DNA of 8,186 nt, from NCBI GenBank assembly GCA_026702635.1, contig JAPPBZ010000153.1, forward strand, positions 1-8,186. The letters are read 5' to 3'. Shown in pieces: positions 6,213-8,186 of this stretch. A program made the translations under genes and the position numbers. The stretch comes from Bacteroidota bacterium (GTDB lineage: Bacteria > Bacteroidota > Rhodothermia > Rhodothermales > Bin80). Position 1 is the stretch's first letter, and each line of letters begins with the position of its first letter. The notes beneath the pieces were generated by a model. The model was not told the origin of the DNA, ran no database searches, and saw only the letters and a list, made by a program, of their open reading frames with translations.

Positions 6213-7429
6213 TATCCCAACCCCATTCTTTCAACCCCTACCAACCGCTCATACAGGAGATACAGGACCATAACCCCCACCAACAACACTCCTCCCAGTG
6301 CAGCAGCAAGGCCCCAGTTCAATGAGGTCTGCATATGATAGGCGATCATGTTGGAGATGAGCTGCCCATCGCTGCCTCCGACCAGTGCAGGGGTGATGTA
6401 AAAGCCGATAGCCAGGATGAAGACCAGAAGTCCACCAGCCCCTACTCCGGGGAGTGATTGTGGCCAATAAACCCGTAGAAAGGCCTGCAAGGGAGTGGCG
6501 CCCAGCGAGGCCGCAGCATGCATATAGGTCGGTGGAATCCCGCGCATGACCGAATACAACGGTAAAACCATGAATGGCAGCAGCACATGTGTCATGGCCA
6601 CAATCGTTCCGGTCATGTTGTAAACCATCGCCACTCTCCCCTCCTCGCTGATCAGTCCCACTGCGACCATAAGGTCATTCAAGACCCCCTGTGTCTGTAA
6701 TAAAACGATCCACGAAGTTGTGCGCACCAAAAGCGATGTCCAGAATGGGACCAGTACCAAAATCAACAGCCAATTCGCCCGACCCGTCGGCGAACGGGCG
6801 ATCAGATGCGCGATCGGATACCCTAGAAGCAGACATAGCAGTGTTATCACGGTGCTAACCAGTAGCGTCCGCCAGAACAGTTTCAGATAAATGCGCCGCT
6901 CCACGGGTTGCGAGGCTAGGGAGCCGTCGGACAGACGCCGCAGATCCAGAGCATTCTCATAGTGGCGTGTGGTAAATCGCTCGCCCGTAATTTGGATTGT
7001 ATGCCAAGTCTCTGGATCGGCCCAAGCCGAATCAATTGCCGTCATGGACTCGCGCCAAGGCCCCTGCTCCGTACCGCGTAATTCCCGGGCGGTTCGGGTG
7101 AGTACGCTACGCAGCCCACCCTGCACCCGGTTGACCCTGCCAGCTACCTGACCAAGGGTTCGCTCCGCTTCCGCACGCTTGATTTCCTCTGCCGCAGCCG
7201 AAAATACTGCCTCTGACGGGAGTGTATTTCCGTCCCACTCATCAAGTAGCTCCAGCGTTTCAGGTAGGACATCAGCCACCACGGGATCGTAAACGCTCCG
7301 TGTCAGCATCGTCCCCAAAGGAGCAAGGAAGGTTATTCCGATATAGATCGCAAGCGGAGCTACAAGGCCAAGTGCTCGTAACTGCGCCCGGCGATTTGGA
7401 TCAAGGGAAAACCTTAACGAGCCAGCCAT
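6212..7429 (-). CDS. ABC transporter permease, PotB-like, with large TM1-TM2 loop insertion
   Basis: This is the partner permease of the same importer. At 405 residues it is well above the roughly 280-310 usual for PotB. Hydrophobic segments lie at about 20-40, 187-210, 218-245, 272-293, 330-350 and 373-393. The EAA loop is AAASLGATPLQAFLRVYWPQ (305-324). The excess length is a hydrophilic, charged, largely helical-looking segment between the first and second helices (about 45-183), predicted to face the periplasm. I recall similar long-loop permeases in alpha- and gammaproteobacterial relatives, so the insertion is a subfamily feature rather than damage. The start ATG (7429-7427) lies inside the end of the binding protein gene, with a 16-base overlap. 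No clear Shine-Dalgarno is present; re-initiation by ribosomes from the upstream gene is likely. Confidence 0.92.
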   Translation of the reverse strand: MAGSLRFSLDPNRRAQLRALGLVAPLAIYIGITFLAPLGTMLTRSVYDPVVADVLPETLELLDEWDGNTLPSEAVFSAAAEEIKRAEAERTLGQVAGRVNRVQGGLRSVLTRTARELRGTEQGPWRESMTAIDSAWADPETWHTIQITGERFTTRHYENALDLRRLSDGSLASQPVERRIYLKLFWRTLLVSTVITLLCLLLGYPIAHLIARSPTGRANWLLILVLVPFWTSLLVRTTSWIVLLQTQGVLNDLMVAVGLISEEGRVAMVYNMTGTIVAMTHVLLPFMVLPLYSVMRGIPPTYMHAAASLGATPLQAFLRVYWPQSLPGVGAGGLLVFILAIGFYITPALVGGSDGQLISNMIAYHMQTSLNWGLAAALGGVLLVGVMVLYLLYERLVGVERMGLG

Positions 7430-8186
7430 GCACTAAACCGCTCGTTCATTTCGTCTTGATGATCCGCCCACCACGCCCAATCAAAGCGTAAGGCATACAC
7501 TACGTTGGCATCGCTGCCCGGCATGTGTGGCTCCATGTCCACACCCTTTTCTATATGAGTGGTCACCAGTGGCATGCCTGACTTGCGGGCGGGCGAATAG
7601 GAAATCCGGCGACCGATTTGAGCCATCGATTCAGCACTGGTCACGAAGGCAAGGTATCTCAGTGCTTCTTCAAGCCGCGGGGTTCCTGCAACGACGACAA
7701 ATTGGCCCACCGAAAGCAGTTGCCCATCCCACACAATCACAAACGGCTGATCCTCCAGTACCTGCGCGTTAAAGATGCGGCCGTTGTACGCGGTGGACAT
7801 GACCACTTCCCCATCGGCCAGCATCTGTGGCGGCTGGGCACCCGCTTCCCACCAGATCACTTCGTCCTTGATCGTTTCGAGTTTTGCAAAAGCCCGTTCA
7901 ATCCCATCAGGGGTGTCCAGTGTCGCGTATACCTGATCCCGTGGCACTCCGTCGGCCATCAATGCAAGCTCCATGTTAACTTGCGGAACGCGCCTCATTC
8001 CCCGGCGGCCTGGGAAGGCTTCCAAATCAAAAAAATCAGCAACCGTACTGGGCTTGGTACCAGAAATGTTTTCCTCGTTATAAGCATACACGGTCGAAAA
8101 AAAGACACTGCCTACTCCACAGTCGGTAATGACTCCTTCCAGAAAATCCTCTGCAGCCGGTGTCCCGTCAGGACCGGGAGGCAATG
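7414..8186 (-). CDS. Extracellular solute-binding protein, PotD-like (5' end outside window)
   Basis: This is the C-terminal part, about 257 residues, of a periplasmic binding protein of the spermidine/putrescine-type ABC family that delivers ligand to the two permeases downstream. The frame is open to the right edge, so the signal peptide and first lobe are missing. Features seen are LPPGPDGTPAAEDF near the edge, ADFFDLEAFPGRRGMRR, an NMELALMADGV segment, WWEAGAQPPQMLADGEVVMS and TAYNGRIFNA, all recalled from this family. By visual alignment with PotD, the ligand-contact segment (GIFWMDS in E. coli) reads GQLLSVG, lacking the acidic residue. The ligand may therefore not be a polyamine. Its stop overlaps the start of the PotB-like permease. 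Confidence 0.9.
   Translation of the reverse strand, partial: LPPGPDGTPAAEDFLEGVITDCGVGSVFFSTVYAYNEENISGTKPSTVADFFDLEAFPGRRGMRRVPQVNMELALMADGVPRDQVYATLDTPDGIERAFAKLETIKDEVIWWEAGAQPPQMLADGEVVMSTAYNGRIFNAQVLEDQPFVIVWDGQLLSVGQFVVVAGTPRLEEALRYLAFVTSAESMAQIGRRISYSPARKSGMPLVTTHIEKGVDMEPHMPGSDANVVYALRFDWAWWADHQDEMNERFSAWLAR

Noticed and set aside
8182..8184. TTG as the true start of the binding protein
   Set aside because: The sequence there (LPPGPDGTP) is internal to the family, and the signal peptide and first lobe are missing, so the gene continues past the edge.

Overview
The window holds seven protein genes in three transcription units. It reads as chromosomal DNA of a Gram-negative-type bacterium: it has a Tat-exported hydrolase, a periplasmic binding protein transporter and a MurJ flippase, with balanced base composition. 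Ribosome binding sites are weak or absent before nearly every start. TrmB carries a long C-terminal extension, and MurJ and the asparaginase are of types I associate with Rhodothermota, Balneolota, Gemmatimonadota and related lineages rather than Proteobacteria. That placement is an inference from recalled family features and is uncertain.

Layout. Positions 1-273 have no recognisable gene but contain a striking GC-rich perfect hairpin (23-48). Positions 274-1938 (minus strand) encode the lipid II flippase MurJ. A short divergent spacer with a plausible sigma70-type promoter separates it from a plus-strand run of four closely spaced genes: ruvA (1992-2573, Holliday junction branch migration), a Tat-exported N4-(beta-N-acetylglucosaminyl)-L-asparaginase family Ntn hydrolase (2614-3651), trmB (3662-4621, tRNA m7G46 methyltransferase) and a small-molecule-type class I O-methyltransferase (4652-5314). 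Gaps of 40, 10 and 30 bases suggest one operon, although the functions are unrelated. A 79-base convergent spacer follows.

Positions 5394-8186 (minus strand) are a PotD/PotB/PotC-type ABC importer, read right to left: binding protein (5' part outside the window), a PotB-like permease with an unusually large extracytoplasmic loop, and a PotC-like permease. Their reading frames overlap by 16 bases and by 1 base, so they are almost certainly co-translated. The ATPase is not in the window and may lie beyond the right edge.

I found no convincing new multi-gene system. The points most worth a second look are the non-canonical active-site surroundings of the asparaginase, the missing acidic ligand positions in the binding protein, the changed transport-cavity charges in MurJ, the near-leaderless ruvA promoter, and the edge hairpin, which may be part of a repeat array continuing to the left.
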